Shown here in pieces: positions 24,910-35,420 of a stretch of DNA of 64,000 bases. The notes under the pieces were generated by a model, which was not told the origin of the DNA, made no database searches, and worked only from the letters and a program-made list of their open reading frames with translations. Position 1 is the stretch's first letter. Every line of letters starts with the position of its first letter. Source of the stretch: Erythroxylum novogranatense (Eukaryota; Streptophyta; Magnoliopsida; Malpighiales; Erythroxylaceae); NCBI GenBank assembly GCA_029891385.1, contig CM057230.1, positions 48,153,414-48,217,413 on the forward strand. Direction: 5' to 3'. The translations under genes were made by a program, and so were the position numbers.

Positions 24910-27081
24910 TGTTGGATCTCGAATTTTTTTTATGATGTCATTAAGCATGAATTGTGATAATTATGTGTCTATGCCTTAGTTTGATTGAATTGAGAGGATT
25001 ATTGGATAATTAATGTTTAATTGCGGTTTTAATGAGACTTATAGGGATAAAAAGATATGAGGGTATTTTGGGAAGATTGCTTGAGTTAGAGTGGTTTAGG
25101 CTTTGCAAGGAAGGGTATAATGGTCTTTATGCTCCCTTTGACTTAAGTAGGAAATTAGAAGGAAGAGAAAGAAGGAAAGAGAAGAGGAAAGGAGAAAAGA
25201 AGAAGAGGAAGCGGTCGGTGGAGGAAGAAGAGAAGAGAAAAAGAGAGTTTGCAATTCCAAGAGATTTCCGACAGTTTCGAACCATTTTCGGGTAAGTTCT
25301 GCTTGTGTTAATCTTGTTATGGTTATATTCAAACTTAGAGGATGTTGAATGTAGCAGAATCGAAGGATTAGGGTTTTTAAGGCAAAAATGGTTAAATTTC
25401 ATGGGTGGATGTGTTTAGGACTGATTTTGAGTTGCTGTTGGGTTAGGAATGTAGTATAAGATATAATCTAAGGCTTAAGTGTGTTGCATTTGAGTTTGGG
25501 AAAGGATTGAAGTCGGAAAATGCTGGACATCAGGTTTCGGAGTCGAACTCCAGACCCGCGCGTCGCGACGTGCGTATGAACACGCCGCAACTTGGGGTTC
25601 GTCGCGACGTATAATAATTAAATTCGTCGCGACGAGCGGGGAAGCGTTCGTCGTGACGTGCGAAGGAGGCACGTCGCGACGTGCGAGTGAGGCGTTCGTC
25701 GCGACGTGCGAGGAAGGCTCGTCGCGACATGCAAAGAGTTTTGGTTCGCCGCGGCGAGCATCCAATTTTTCTGAAGGAGATTTTTGGGCATATCTTGGGT
25801 TGTAGATGTCCAATTGAGGTGATTTCAGATTCGTTGTGAACAAGAGATCAAGGGCTACAAGTTGTATGAAAAAGGGAAGTTCGGAATTTACCTCGAAGGG
25901 TTCGGAATTTTAGGAGGAGGTCGAATATAGACTTTTAGTGCTTTATTTTGGATTTCCAAGCTTTGAATATTTTCTATGGATATTGATTAAATGGAACTTG
26001 GTTTATTTTAGGAAACAAAGCCGACCTGATTCCATTGCAAAAGGAAGGACATCAGTGAGTCGGATACTCAAGCGATATTAGGTGGGTAATATATTTATGG
26101 TTATTGTGTGTATGGGCAAAATGCCTTGTGTATGCTTGCTTGCATTATGTGACATTGCTTGTGTTAAATTATATGGGAAATATTGAACATGCATTATGAT
26201 TATGATTTTGCATAGCCTTGATAGGCCTTACGGCATATTTGGCAAGAATGGAAAGAATGAAAATTATGAAAGCTTTGATAAAATGCTTTGAGAATGAAAC
26301 GAACGGTTATGTGTTTTGTTTGGGTAAGAGAGTTACGGATGGAGTCATGTGCACGTCGACATAAAACCTTTTCCTGGCTGCCCGCTTGAGGTAACGAGAT
26401 CCTTGAAAAATCGGACTCGGATAGTTTACGGAATAAACTTCAGTTTATCAGAATTGTTTTACGGAACTCTCGAGCCAAATTGTTTGTGCATACACGATTG
26501 ATTTGTTGAGCATGACACATGTTAAATTGTTATATTGTGTAATCTTATGACATAAACTGTGATGCGATGAATGTAAAGTGATAGATTGATGATTTGTTAT
26601 ATGCTTGTATAAATATATATATGCTTGATTGTGTGGCTCGTTGCTAATGGCTATAAATGTATATGCCAATGAGCTTCGCAGCTCACCCCATTACTCTACC
26701 CTCCTCAAGTGCAGATCGAGACGATTTTTGACCTTGCAAGGCATCGGAAACTTCAAGCTAGTTAGGAGTCTTGTATTAAGTTAGTATTTTGGTTAACCCG
26801 CCAAGCATATCAACATGGAGCATATTCATGTATTTTGGATTGACACTTTATTTTGTATTATGCTATTTGAAAATATTTGATGAATTTCCTTTAGATTGTA
26901 ATGGTTTGAAGCCCTTCGTTTATGGGGTGTTTAATTCATAGTTGTGAATGTTATAGAATTGCATGTGTAAATAGATTTCTGTATGGATGTTGGGATCGGG
27001 TCCGATATTTTGAGGCGCTCGTCACGAGCGCAGCCCGAGGGGTCGCCTAGGGATTGGGGAATCTGAGACCCGGGCCCAACA
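24910..27081 (+). mobile_element. Solo LTR, family B (2.17 kb)
   Basis: TGTTGGATCTCG...GGGCCCAACA is flanked by TCTAC on both sides (24905-24909 and 27082-27086). The uninterrupted sequence is seen in the sister LTR near 12363-12375. Donor-like TTAG/GTGGGTAATA lies at 26082, hairpin GAGCT-TCGC-AGCTC near 26670-26683 and acceptor-like GTGCAG/ATCGAG at 26714. It holds a palindrome array at 25561-25756. It has no coding capacity; the short frames rich in RRD and RRA are translations of the palindrome array. Confidence 0.93.
25561..25756 (+). repeat. CGTCGCGACG palindrome array, family-B LTR copy 1
   Basis: Nine units of CGTCGCGACG or variants (CGTCGTGACG, CGTCGCGACA, CGCCGCGGCG, CGCCGCAACT) start at 25561, 25583, 25600, 25625, 25649, 25672, 25697, 25720 and 25747, spaced about 17-27 bp. 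Most differences are C-to-T or G-to-A within CpG. Confidence 0.93.
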
Positions 27082-28097
27082 TCTACCATTATTCAAACAT
27101 CAAAAATCAATCCAAAACTAATCCATAACCAATTCACAACATATTCAACCTCACACATACTTATACTTACACCCAAATAATTCAACCACTATATTTATGA
27201 AATTAATGTTCAATTAATCCCCATGAATGTTTCTAACTACCAAATGAAATAATACAATGCACAATTCTCACCTAAACAAGTAGCAAGCTTTCAATTCTTC
27301 AATCTTCAAATCACTTCAACTTTTCAACCTTTCTTCACACCCACGGTTACCACTCTTTAAGGCAAGGATTGAGATTTTTGTGCATAAAAGAAGAGTAAGC
27401 ACATAGGATATGAAGGTCTAGATAAGTGGAGGAAGGTAGCACTTTAAAAGAAGAAGAAAACAAGCAAAGGAAGGAGGAGGAAAGAAAGCTACGGTGGAGA
27501 AGGTAGAAGAAAGCAAAAATAGACACTCAAACTAATGGAAGGAATGTCGTAGAAGCTTAGCACACTGGAGACAAATATTAAACCCTTAGACTAAGACATC
27601 CTTAGCAAGTGACAAGTGTCACTTGCCACTTTCCGATTTTATTCCTGCCCAAATTCTACTCCCATTTCTCGTCAACTTTCAATGGCTTAATTCAATAAAT
27701 CCTAACATCATGTCTCTAATTTTTCAGTGCCATCGGCCAGTCATTTTCGGTACCGGAAATTCACTCAGTCAACCACTTAGAAATTTTTTCGGTCCGGACA
27801 TTGATTCCCAAAAATTTCAGAAAAAATTTCAAAATCCCCTAAAAATGGAAAACACACCTAGATCACTCCAAATCAATTTTTCAAGCACAAATATCACTTA
27901 ATTCACAAAAAGTTTCATTTAGACACATATGCCGAGAAATGTCATGAATGCATGTACAGTCATGTGCATGTGCAAACACTACCATTCATATTTATATAGA
28001 GGCCATAAGATGCATGTGCATGTCAAGATATATTTAAACATTCCTAACCCGTCCCAACTGACCAAATTACCCTTCCCATCGGTGATGGGATGTTACA

Positions 28098-29587
28098 TAA
28101 TTACCTCACCTTCCTGATGAGAATAATTAAGCAAAGTGGACCTGAAGGTGGATTGTGAAATAAATCTGGATTGAGGGATTGAGTATGATTTCACATGATC
28201 GATAATGTGATAAGATTAAGGATAAGAAACCTGAAATTTTGCATGAACATGCATCATAAATATTTAGTATACATGAATGTGCATAATTGAATTCCTAATT
28301 ATGCATAATAGTAATATAAGTTTGTATTGAATATTTTAGAGGAACTCTTAGAGCAACCGATTCCAGATATTGTCTGGACTTTAAGACATTAAGCAAATAG
28401 GGAGCTTTTGTAAGTAATTTAGAGGGTAACTTTTGTGGGTATCCTAAGATGATCTCACCTTGATTTGTTTTGTTTATTACTGAATTGAATTTGATATTGA
28501 TGAATGTGTATTGAATTGTATATTGATCCCGGACATGAAAGTCCGAGGTATTGATTGATAAATGTGATATTGAAGTGCTACTTACCTTACTTTGTTCTGC
28601 TTGTTGAATTTGATTTATGTTGATTGTGTTCTGAATTCTGGACAGTGATTGTCCGAGGCATTTGCTACATGTTTATATAATTGGAAGCGCTACTTTCATG
28701 TGAATATAATTGACTACTTGCTTTGCACATGTAATGTCTGAAATGACCTTAGTTTGTTTTAAAACTGCTAAGTCCTAGTTGTGGGCAAATAGGCATGCCT
28801 AGAAGGGTCTGCAGATGCTTCTATGACACTTCGGTGTCAGGCACCTCGGTGTCTTCTATTATTGACACTTCGGTGTCTTCTGTTATTGAGACGTAAGTCT
28901 CTTTTGTGATATGATACTGATTATGGTATCTTCTGTATAAGTCTCATTGCCCACTTTCTGTTAATAGATTAGCAGTCATTTGATTGTGTATTCTAATATA
29001 TGTTGGATTTTGAAATAAACATAATGATGTTTTGAATTGAAGGGATTCTGCCTTCTTTGATACTCAGTTATGTTAACTATGCAACTGTTTTAAAATTTAA
29101 ATATCTGCTTGTGCTATAACTTGATTCAGTATGATTATTTGTCAAATCATGTATAGTTTAGTTATTACTCACTAAGGTATATGCTTAGCACGGTGAATTT
29201 GTCCCGTGTAGATTCAAAGAAAAATACTTAAGGACTGGGACGAGTCAACCGCAATGACCAATGGAGTTTGAGTCTTGTTTTCTCAAAAATATATTTTGAG
29301 TTTATTTTGGCTTGTATATAAAGTCTATGACTTTGAATTGTTGTAAGTTTTTGTAATAATTAATTTCAGGTTGGTTTCGGGTTTTGAAACAAATTTGTAT
29401 TATGTTCATGTGATATAATGTATGTATGTTTTGAACAAATTTGGAATGATATGTAATATATGTTTGTTTAAGATTCTAGAAATGCATGTATGAAATGTTT
29501 TGTATGTTTTGGAATGTTTTATATTATGTATGTTGTGTATGTTCGGCACTTACAATATTCTCCCAGGGAATATATATGGGTGTTACA
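28098..29587 (+). mobile_element. 3' LTR of element 1, distal part
   Basis: It resumes family D after the TAATT duplication and ends GGGTGTTACA at 29587. It is closely similar to 1538-2873. It holds the donor-like GTAAGTAA at 28410, hairpin CTAAG-GTATATG-CTTAG at 29172-29188 and acceptor-like GTGTAG at 29211. Compared with the 5' LTR it has an extra tandem stretch of GACACTTCGGTGTC near 28830-28880. Confidence 0.88.
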
Positions 29588-30152
29588 GAAGCTATGTTTT
29601 TCAATAGAAATAAAGCTCAGATGTTCTCTAACTTTTATTATGTAGTGTTGTATTATTCATAAATAATAACTTCCCATTTCTTTCTACAAGATTTGTTCCA
29701 CTTTTTAAAATAAATTCAATTTTTATTTTTTTAAAAAGTGAGTCTTACTTTGTCACGTCAGCAATGATGTGGCATTAGAAGCCCCACAAAAATAAAAAAT
29801 TATTAAAAATTGTTAGTTAGTGCTAATCTGGTACTTAATAGATGGAATTAAAATTTCAGTGATGCCTCAGACTAAACAGAGTTGAGTCGAATTAGGCTTA
29901 AGTCTTTTTGTCAAAGCTATTAATGATCAAAAGAGTATGCAATTTCAACCAAAACTACCTTCATTAATGCTCCCTATTTTATGACTCTAAGTAGGTCGCA
30001 TTTCCAAAGATTAGCAACTTTGCAATTTACTAATCAAACTCTTAGTTTGAAAGCACATATGAGGTGAATATTTTTTAGGAATTAATGAGCTGGTGAGACT
30101 TTTAGCGAAAAAAAAAAAGAAAAGAAAAAAGGCTAGAAGAAGTAGGTGTTAC
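29588..30152. other. AT-rich flank of element 1, no gene seen
   Basis: Low-complexity AT-rich sequence with a poly-purine run at 30108-30131. No coding signal, tRNA or repeat family is recognised. GAAGC at 29588-29592 would be the right target duplication of element 1; its partner is outside the window. Confidence 0.5.
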
Positions 30153-30177
30153 CTAAATTCTGGGAGTTTGGACTCAC

Positions 30178-30352
30178 CAAAGAACTTGTAATTTGTTCCC
30201 ATTTGCATAGAAGGAAACTCTCGTGCATCCAACTCACGTTTTGTTGCTTCGCCAGCCAAGTGCTTCACACGTTGGAGATCCACATAATAATCTAATCGTT
30301 TAGAAGGAATAATTCCAACCTCTAAACTCTCCACGTGGTCCCCAGATAGAGA
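30178..30352 (-). pseudogene. Orphan exon-like fragment, gene not recognised
   Basis: On the minus strand an open stretch encodes SLSGDHVESLEVGIIPSKRL and continues through DAREFPSMQMGTNYKFFG. It is bounded by an acceptor-like GTGCAG (30358-30353) and a donor-like G/GTGAGTC after 30178; a second possible donor, TTTAG/GTAACA, follows 30153. Residue composition looks like real protein, unlike nearby noise. No neighbouring exons are visible up to the LPR gene, and element 1 lies on its downstream side, so other exons may have been displaced beyond the window or lost. I do not recognise the family. Confidence 0.45.
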
Positions 30353-31368
30353 CTGCACTACTCAAATTGTGAACTATAATCATTTCGGATTGGCAAAGCA
30401 GCAACCAATGCAAATCAAAAAGGAGATATTCATATTCGTATAAACAATGTTATGCATTCACTTTTTTTTTTCCCTTCCTTTTATTCAAACTAAAATGATA
30501 TAAAATAGGTCTAATTTTATAGATATAAATTAATCAAAATATTCAGGTTTTATTTATTAAATTTTACATTTTGAGAAATACTTAATAGATATGTTTATTT
30601 TTATTCTGACATATGTGGAAGTTGTTATTGTGTAAAAGAGATTTGATTTATATTCATATATGCTAATAACATTTTCATCTTATAGGGTTAAAACTTGAAA
30701 GATTAAAATGTTTACATAAAATGGAATATTATTTGAATACAAAAACAAGAAGTTAATAAAAATAAAATTAAAGAATTTGAAATATAATTGAAAGGTATGT
30801 TTAATTAAAATAAATTATTAAATAAAATTAATTCAATTATTTAAGTTTATAAGTATTTATTAATTAATAAAATAAATTAATTAATTTTTAACAACAAAAT
30901 TATTAAAATAAATCGAATAAAAGATTAAAATTAAATTAGAAAATTAAAAGTTCAAAATTTTAAATGTTAAATTACATTTTTAACATTAGTTTTATATACA
31001 CTTAAAATTTAAAGAAAACTGGGGCATTCATGTAGACGTTTGTTTCGAATTCGTGTAAACAAGTCGTTTCTCGCTTTTTGCTTAAAATTTATAATTAACA
31101 TCTGCTCTTCTTTTTCTGTCGCTTTCGTTGTATCCCAGTATAACTATAACCTAACCCTTCTCAGTTCTGATTAAGTTTATTGTGGAAGAAGCAGACAAAA
31201 CATTTGTCACAAATATCAGGAAACTCAACGGACAAAAACTAGCCTTTACTTTTCGAAAGCAGAGACTTTTCTACTCATCTCTGTTCCATCCTCCACACAC
31301 ACCAAATTGACTCCGCTACAAAGCCCCTCTTCTTCTTCTTTTTTTCTTTTTTCCTTAGTGTTTGAGCT
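30353..31368. other. AT-rich upstream region of the LPR-type gene
   Basis: Very AT-rich sequence with no coding signal. A TATA-like TTTATATACA lies at 30991-31000, about 370 bp before the ATG. The 100 bases before the ATG are pyrimidine-rich (CTTCTTCTTC runs at about 31328-31353), as in many plant 5' leaders. I could not find a convincing phosphate-response P1BS site (GNATATNC) by eye. Confidence 0.35.
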
Positions 31369-34028
31369 ATGGGGAGATTTTGGGTGTTGGTTCAAATCTC
31401 GTCTTTGGCTTTGCTTGGAGTGGTTGGCCTAATATGCGCAGATGACAGGCTTGTGAACCCGTACAGGCTAAAATTGTTCGTGGATGAACTTCCGGATATG
31501 CCCAGAATCAGTGGGTTTGATGTGGTTAATGGTTCTCACGTACGCAAGCACCTAAAGATTGGCATGTTCAAGAAAAAGTGGGTGAGTTCCCTCATTCTCT
31601 ACAATTTTGCCAAGCTTATTAATTTATACATAAGCTTTTTATTTTTTGTTGTTTAGTTTTTTTCAGCTGAATATATTGCCTCTTTTTGTTCAAGCATTAG
31701 AGAGAGAATCATACGATTAATAAACAGAAATCACGAAATTGGCTGTGGGATTTTTCCGATGACACCATGTAATGAACCGTTATTCCAACGGCAGTGAAGA
31801 AGTAACCAACATAAAAGCATCGGTTCCTCGGCTCAGCTCTATCAATGGGCTTCGGCCCTATTCATAACACCCCACCGGAGAAACTTTTGTTATTTCTCTA
31901 GTTAGTTACTTTTTGTTGCAAAAGGTTTTATAATGATCCTTATTACCAAAAAGTTATGCAAAGTTTGGTAGAGCCCATGGCATTTGTGTTTTCCCGACAA
32001 ATGTTGCCCTTTTCTTTTCTTTTTTTTAGTTTTGCGTTGTCACTTACTCCTCCTTATCATTGCATTCCTAACAAGTAACAACCAAATTTGACGCATGATC
32101 TCACCTTATTCTGTCACTCCGCTTTTCTTAGATTCCTTCCATTCATGTTTTTGATTGCAGAAATTTCACAGGGACCTCCCACACACGCCCGTGTTTGCCT
32201 ACGGTACATCCAAGCGCAACGCCACCGTTCCTGGACCAACAATCGAGGCCATTCACGCTGTTGACACCTACGTGACCTGGGCCAATCACCTCCCTGATAA
32301 CCACATACTTCCCTGGGACCCTACAATCCCAACCGCCATACCGGCCACCGAGAAGGGCATCCCCACGGTGGTGCACCTCCACGGAAATATTGGTGAACCC
32401 CCGAGTGATGGACATGCACAGTCATGGTTCACCAGAGGATTTAGTGAGAAGGGACCCAGTTGGACCAAAACAACATATCATTATGACAACAAACAGCAAC
32501 CCGGAAACTTATGGTATCATGATCACGCCATGGGTTTGACCAGAGTCAACCTCTTGGCCGGGTTGTTTGGGTCCTACATCATACGGCATCCTACCATTGA
32601 GCTCCCACTTGGACTTCCCTATGGTGACGAATTTGATCGGACGCTGATGGTGTTCGATCGTAGCTTTCGTACGAACGGATCTTTGTACATGAATTCTACA
32701 GGAAACAATCCTTCTATACATCCACAATGGCAGCCAGAGTATTTTGGCGATGTGATTATTGTGAATGGGAAAGCATGGCCGTATTGGAGGGTACGACGCC
32801 GTAAATATAGACTCCGTTTAATTAATGCCAGCAATGCCAGATTCTTCAAGTTCTATTTCAGCAATGGTCTGAGATTTGTTTTCGTGGCATCTGACTCGGT
32901 CTATCTTGGTGAATCAGTTCTCACCAAAGAAATCCTTTTGGCCCCATCTGAAATTGCTGACGTGGTTGTTGACTTTTCAGAGTCAAGGACCGATACTGCT
33001 ACTCTAGCTAACAATGCACCCTATCCTTTTCCTTCTGGAGACCCAGTCAACGAAGTTAACGGCAAGATCATGAAGTTTATCATCAGCAAGAAACGAGAGA
33101 TTGACACGTGGCAAGTACCAAAAACTCTTATCAGGTATCCTTCTCCGAATCCTTTGGCTGCATCGCAAACACGGTACATTGCAATGTACGAGTACACAAG
33201 CGACATTGATGAGCCAACTCACCTCTACATCAACGGTAAACCATATGAAGCCCCAGCGACTGAGACCCCAAAAGTGGGTACCACAGAGATATGGAACGTG
33301 ATCAATCTAACAGAGGATAATCATCCTTTGCACATCCATCTGGGGTTGTTCAGGGTGATTGATCAAACAGGGTTGATTGGCGAGGAGGAATTTAAAGCAT
33401 GCATGAACAAGCTAAACGACGCGATTAACTGTCGTATAGAAGAATACGCACGTGGCAAGAAATTAGAGGTAAAAGCCCACGAGAGTGGGTGGAAGAACGT
33501 GTACAAGTTGACGCCTGGGTACGTGACAAAGATTGCGGTGAGATTTGGGTACGTACACACGGATGCGCCCTACACCTTCGATGCAACCGCAGAGCCTGGT
33601 TACGTCTACCATTGCCATGTAAGTATCTTAATCTTGGTAGTAATTATACAAATTTTATGATTTTGGGGGTACCCAGAGCCCCAGATTAGAGGATGCTAGT
33701 AAAAGTATTTATGTAGTTATTAATAGTAATAGCGGTAAGTTTAAGTTAGTATTAGCATTTACCATATGAACAATAGGACTATGTTGGTACGATTATGAAC
33801 GTAGACTTCTGAAACCATATGTTCCACACTCCAAGAAGAGATTCTCTCACGGCCACTTTAAGCTTTCTCCCTTACGGAGTTGTTCGTAGCCTTCCGATAA
33901 TATTCCAAAAGTGCTCCATTATTTTCTGCTACTTGTATTGGGAATAGTTCCTATAATTTCACTTTGGCGTGCAGATATTGGATCATGAAGACAATGTTAT
34001 GATGCGACCATTGAAGTTGGTAAAATGA
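31369..34028 (+). CDS. LPR: LPR1/LPR2-type multicopper oxidase (ferroxidase), three exons
   Basis: Exons are 31369-31581, 32161-33618 and 33975-34028, with GT..AG introns of 579 and 356 bp, both phase 0; the product is 574 residues, close to the length of Arabidopsis LPR proteins. Residues 1-24 form a signal peptide ending ICA. Copper-site motifs are complete: HLHG (H143, H145), WYHDH (H191, H193), HPLHIHLG (H459, H462, H464) and HCH (555-557) followed in exon 3 by ILDHEDNVM (H561, M566). LPR proteins oxidise Fe(II) in the apoplast of the root tip and set the root growth response to low phosphate. The LPR-specific stretches ASNARFFKF and SGDPVNE support this assignment over laccase or SKU5-like oxidases. 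No stop or frameshift was seen, so it is probably functional. Whether it is LPR1 or LPR2 cannot be told. Confidence 0.93.
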
Positions 34029-34699
34029 TCACAAGAGGCGAACTGAGAACATTGCTTAGTGTCTAAAAGCTGGATGGAGTTGTTTCCTAATTTCCAAGTG
34101 GACAATCTATATAGCTCTTGAATCTTACATCTCTCCTTTTTCAGAGCTTCCTTTCATCTGTGTTTTGTGGCCTCAAAACGGGTTTTGGTTCGACAGTATC
34201 CTGGACACTAAGTGCACGGTAATTTGGAGGTTTAAAAAATTGAATCTCTATAATCAAATTCAAATCCAAAATAAAAATAAAAATCTCTATTTTATATTGT
34301 GTTGAAGATTTGATATAATATAGTAATTGAGAGATTATATTTTTTTGGTAATAACTAATATATTTAACCTAGTAGGTCAGATATTCTAATAAAAATGCAT
34401 TACTAAGAATTTTCACTATTAAAATAATTTTATATTATAAAATAAAAGATAATGAATAACAAAAGTGAATTAAAGAGTCAAATTTTGCTTGAAGGATAGG
34501 AACCTCTCAAACTTTTATTATAAATATGCAAATATGAAGATTAATTAACGAAATTAAAGTTACCATCGTGATGAAGGTCAAATGTTATGTTGGAAGCATA
34601 TCATATAATTGTACATCTTAAGAACACTGATTGAGAGAGATTCCTAGGAGCTAAGAGAGCTACAAGGAAGAAAAGTTGAAAGAGTAGGAGTGAAGAAAA
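34029..34699. other. Downstream region of the LPR gene, no gene seen
   Basis: AT-rich sequence presumably containing the 3' UTR of the LPR-type gene. GAAAA at 34695-34699 is the left target duplication of the copia element that follows. Confidence 0.4.
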
Positions 34700-35131
34700 T
34701 ATTGAGTATTGGCTCCTTTGTTGTCCCATATTGGTTAAGGACAACAATTGAGACAAGTCTCTTACCTATATAAGGAGGTGACTACCTCCTTATTTAATGC
34801 ACCAAACAATACCTCCTTAGTTGAAGCATCAAACAAAGTCAAAGATTTGTATGACAAATTTGACTCTAGTTAAATTCGTCTTTTGAGGTGAGAGTTGGAG
34901 AGTTTGTCTTGTGTATTTCTTTGTGAGTGTATTGGTGTATTGGGGGATTGGGTGAGAGAAAAAATTGTATGATTGTAAGAATTTTTCACATAGTGGATTT
35001 TCTTCTCAATACCTGTAGTTTTTCTTCGATTTGAGAGTTTCCACGTAAAATCTCTTGTGTTGTTATTTTCTGATAATTTTTGTCTATTAAATATCCTTGG
35101 GTGTGGGTTTGAAAGGTCTAAATTTCCAACA
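34700..35131 (+). mobile_element. 5' LTR of the copia-like element
   Basis: 432 bp, ending TTTCCAACA. Relative to the 3' LTR it has a short internal duplication around the ACCTCCTTA / GCA(C/T)CAAACAA repeat at about 34780-34840. A TATA-like CTATATAAGG is at about 34768. Confidence 0.88.
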
Positions 35132-35420
35132 AGTGATATCAAAGCCAAGTTGTGTTTTTCTTGAAAATTCTAAGTATACTTTGTGGTCGTAGTTTTGACT
35201 GATCTTCCATATCAGAAAATATTTTCTTGAGAAAGGTTTATTAAGTACGGTGAAGTTTTAGTGTGGTAGTGTGGTAGTACATATCTAGGAAAGTTTTGGC
35301 TAAGGAAAGACTTGGTATTTAAGAGTGTCCGTTGTGACCCACTTCTCTTTCCTGAAAATTTTCCTAGTGTACTATTTATTTTTACGATAAAATTCATCAA
35401 GGAAAAAGAGCATAAGAAAA

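Larger units (their letters stand above)
9365..28097 (-). mobile_element. Complete minus-strand gypsy chromovirus, element 2 (family A), with two nested solo LTRs
   Basis: A whole LTR retrotransposon lies between 5-bp duplications TAATT (9360-9364 and 28098-28102). On the plus strand it starts TGTAGCACCC and ends GGGATGTTACA. The 3' LTR is 9365-13391, the internal region 13392-21860 and the 5' LTR 21861-28097. Two later insertions sit inside it: a family-C solo LTR (15026-18817) and a family-B solo LTR (24910-27081). Without them the element is about 12.8 kb. The two LTRs are very similar apart from small indels, so insertion was fairly recent compared with element 1, yet gag-pol carries many stops. 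Confidence 0.93.
21861..28097 (-). mobile_element. 5' LTR of element 2 (family A), split by a solo LTR
   Basis: It starts (plus-strand view) TGTAGACTCCCTTACC and ends GGGATGTTACA. The family-B solo LTR at 24910-27081 divides it; without that the length is about 4.06 kb, matching the 3' LTR. The donor-like GTGAGTAACC (minus, from 22904), the hairpin (22261-22274) and the acceptor-like TTTTTCAG (to 22235) are all present. Relative to the 3' LTR it has small insertions near 24110 and 24285. No genes are seen in it. Confidence 0.9.

Noticed and set aside
25032..25295. Plus-strand 87-codon frame rich in Lys, Arg and Glu
   Set aside because: It reads the purine-rich tract found at the start of every family-B LTR; there is no conserved protein between copies.
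25561..25756. Regularly spaced palindromic repeats resembling a CRISPR array
   Set aside because: Units are only 10 bp, spacers vary from about 7 to 17 bp, the array is in a plant LTR and there are no cas genes.
25475..25843. Minus-strand reading frames rich in RRD, SRR and ARR repeats (also at 36822-37103, 40074-40427 and plus-strand 43215-43607)
   Set aside because: They are translations of the CGTCGCGACG palindrome arrays inside non-coding LTRs. The frames differ between copies and contain no domain.
32143..33560. Several antisense and shifted frames over the LPR exon 2
   Set aside because: They are shadows of the long oxidase exon, which has complete copper motifs and clean splice borders.
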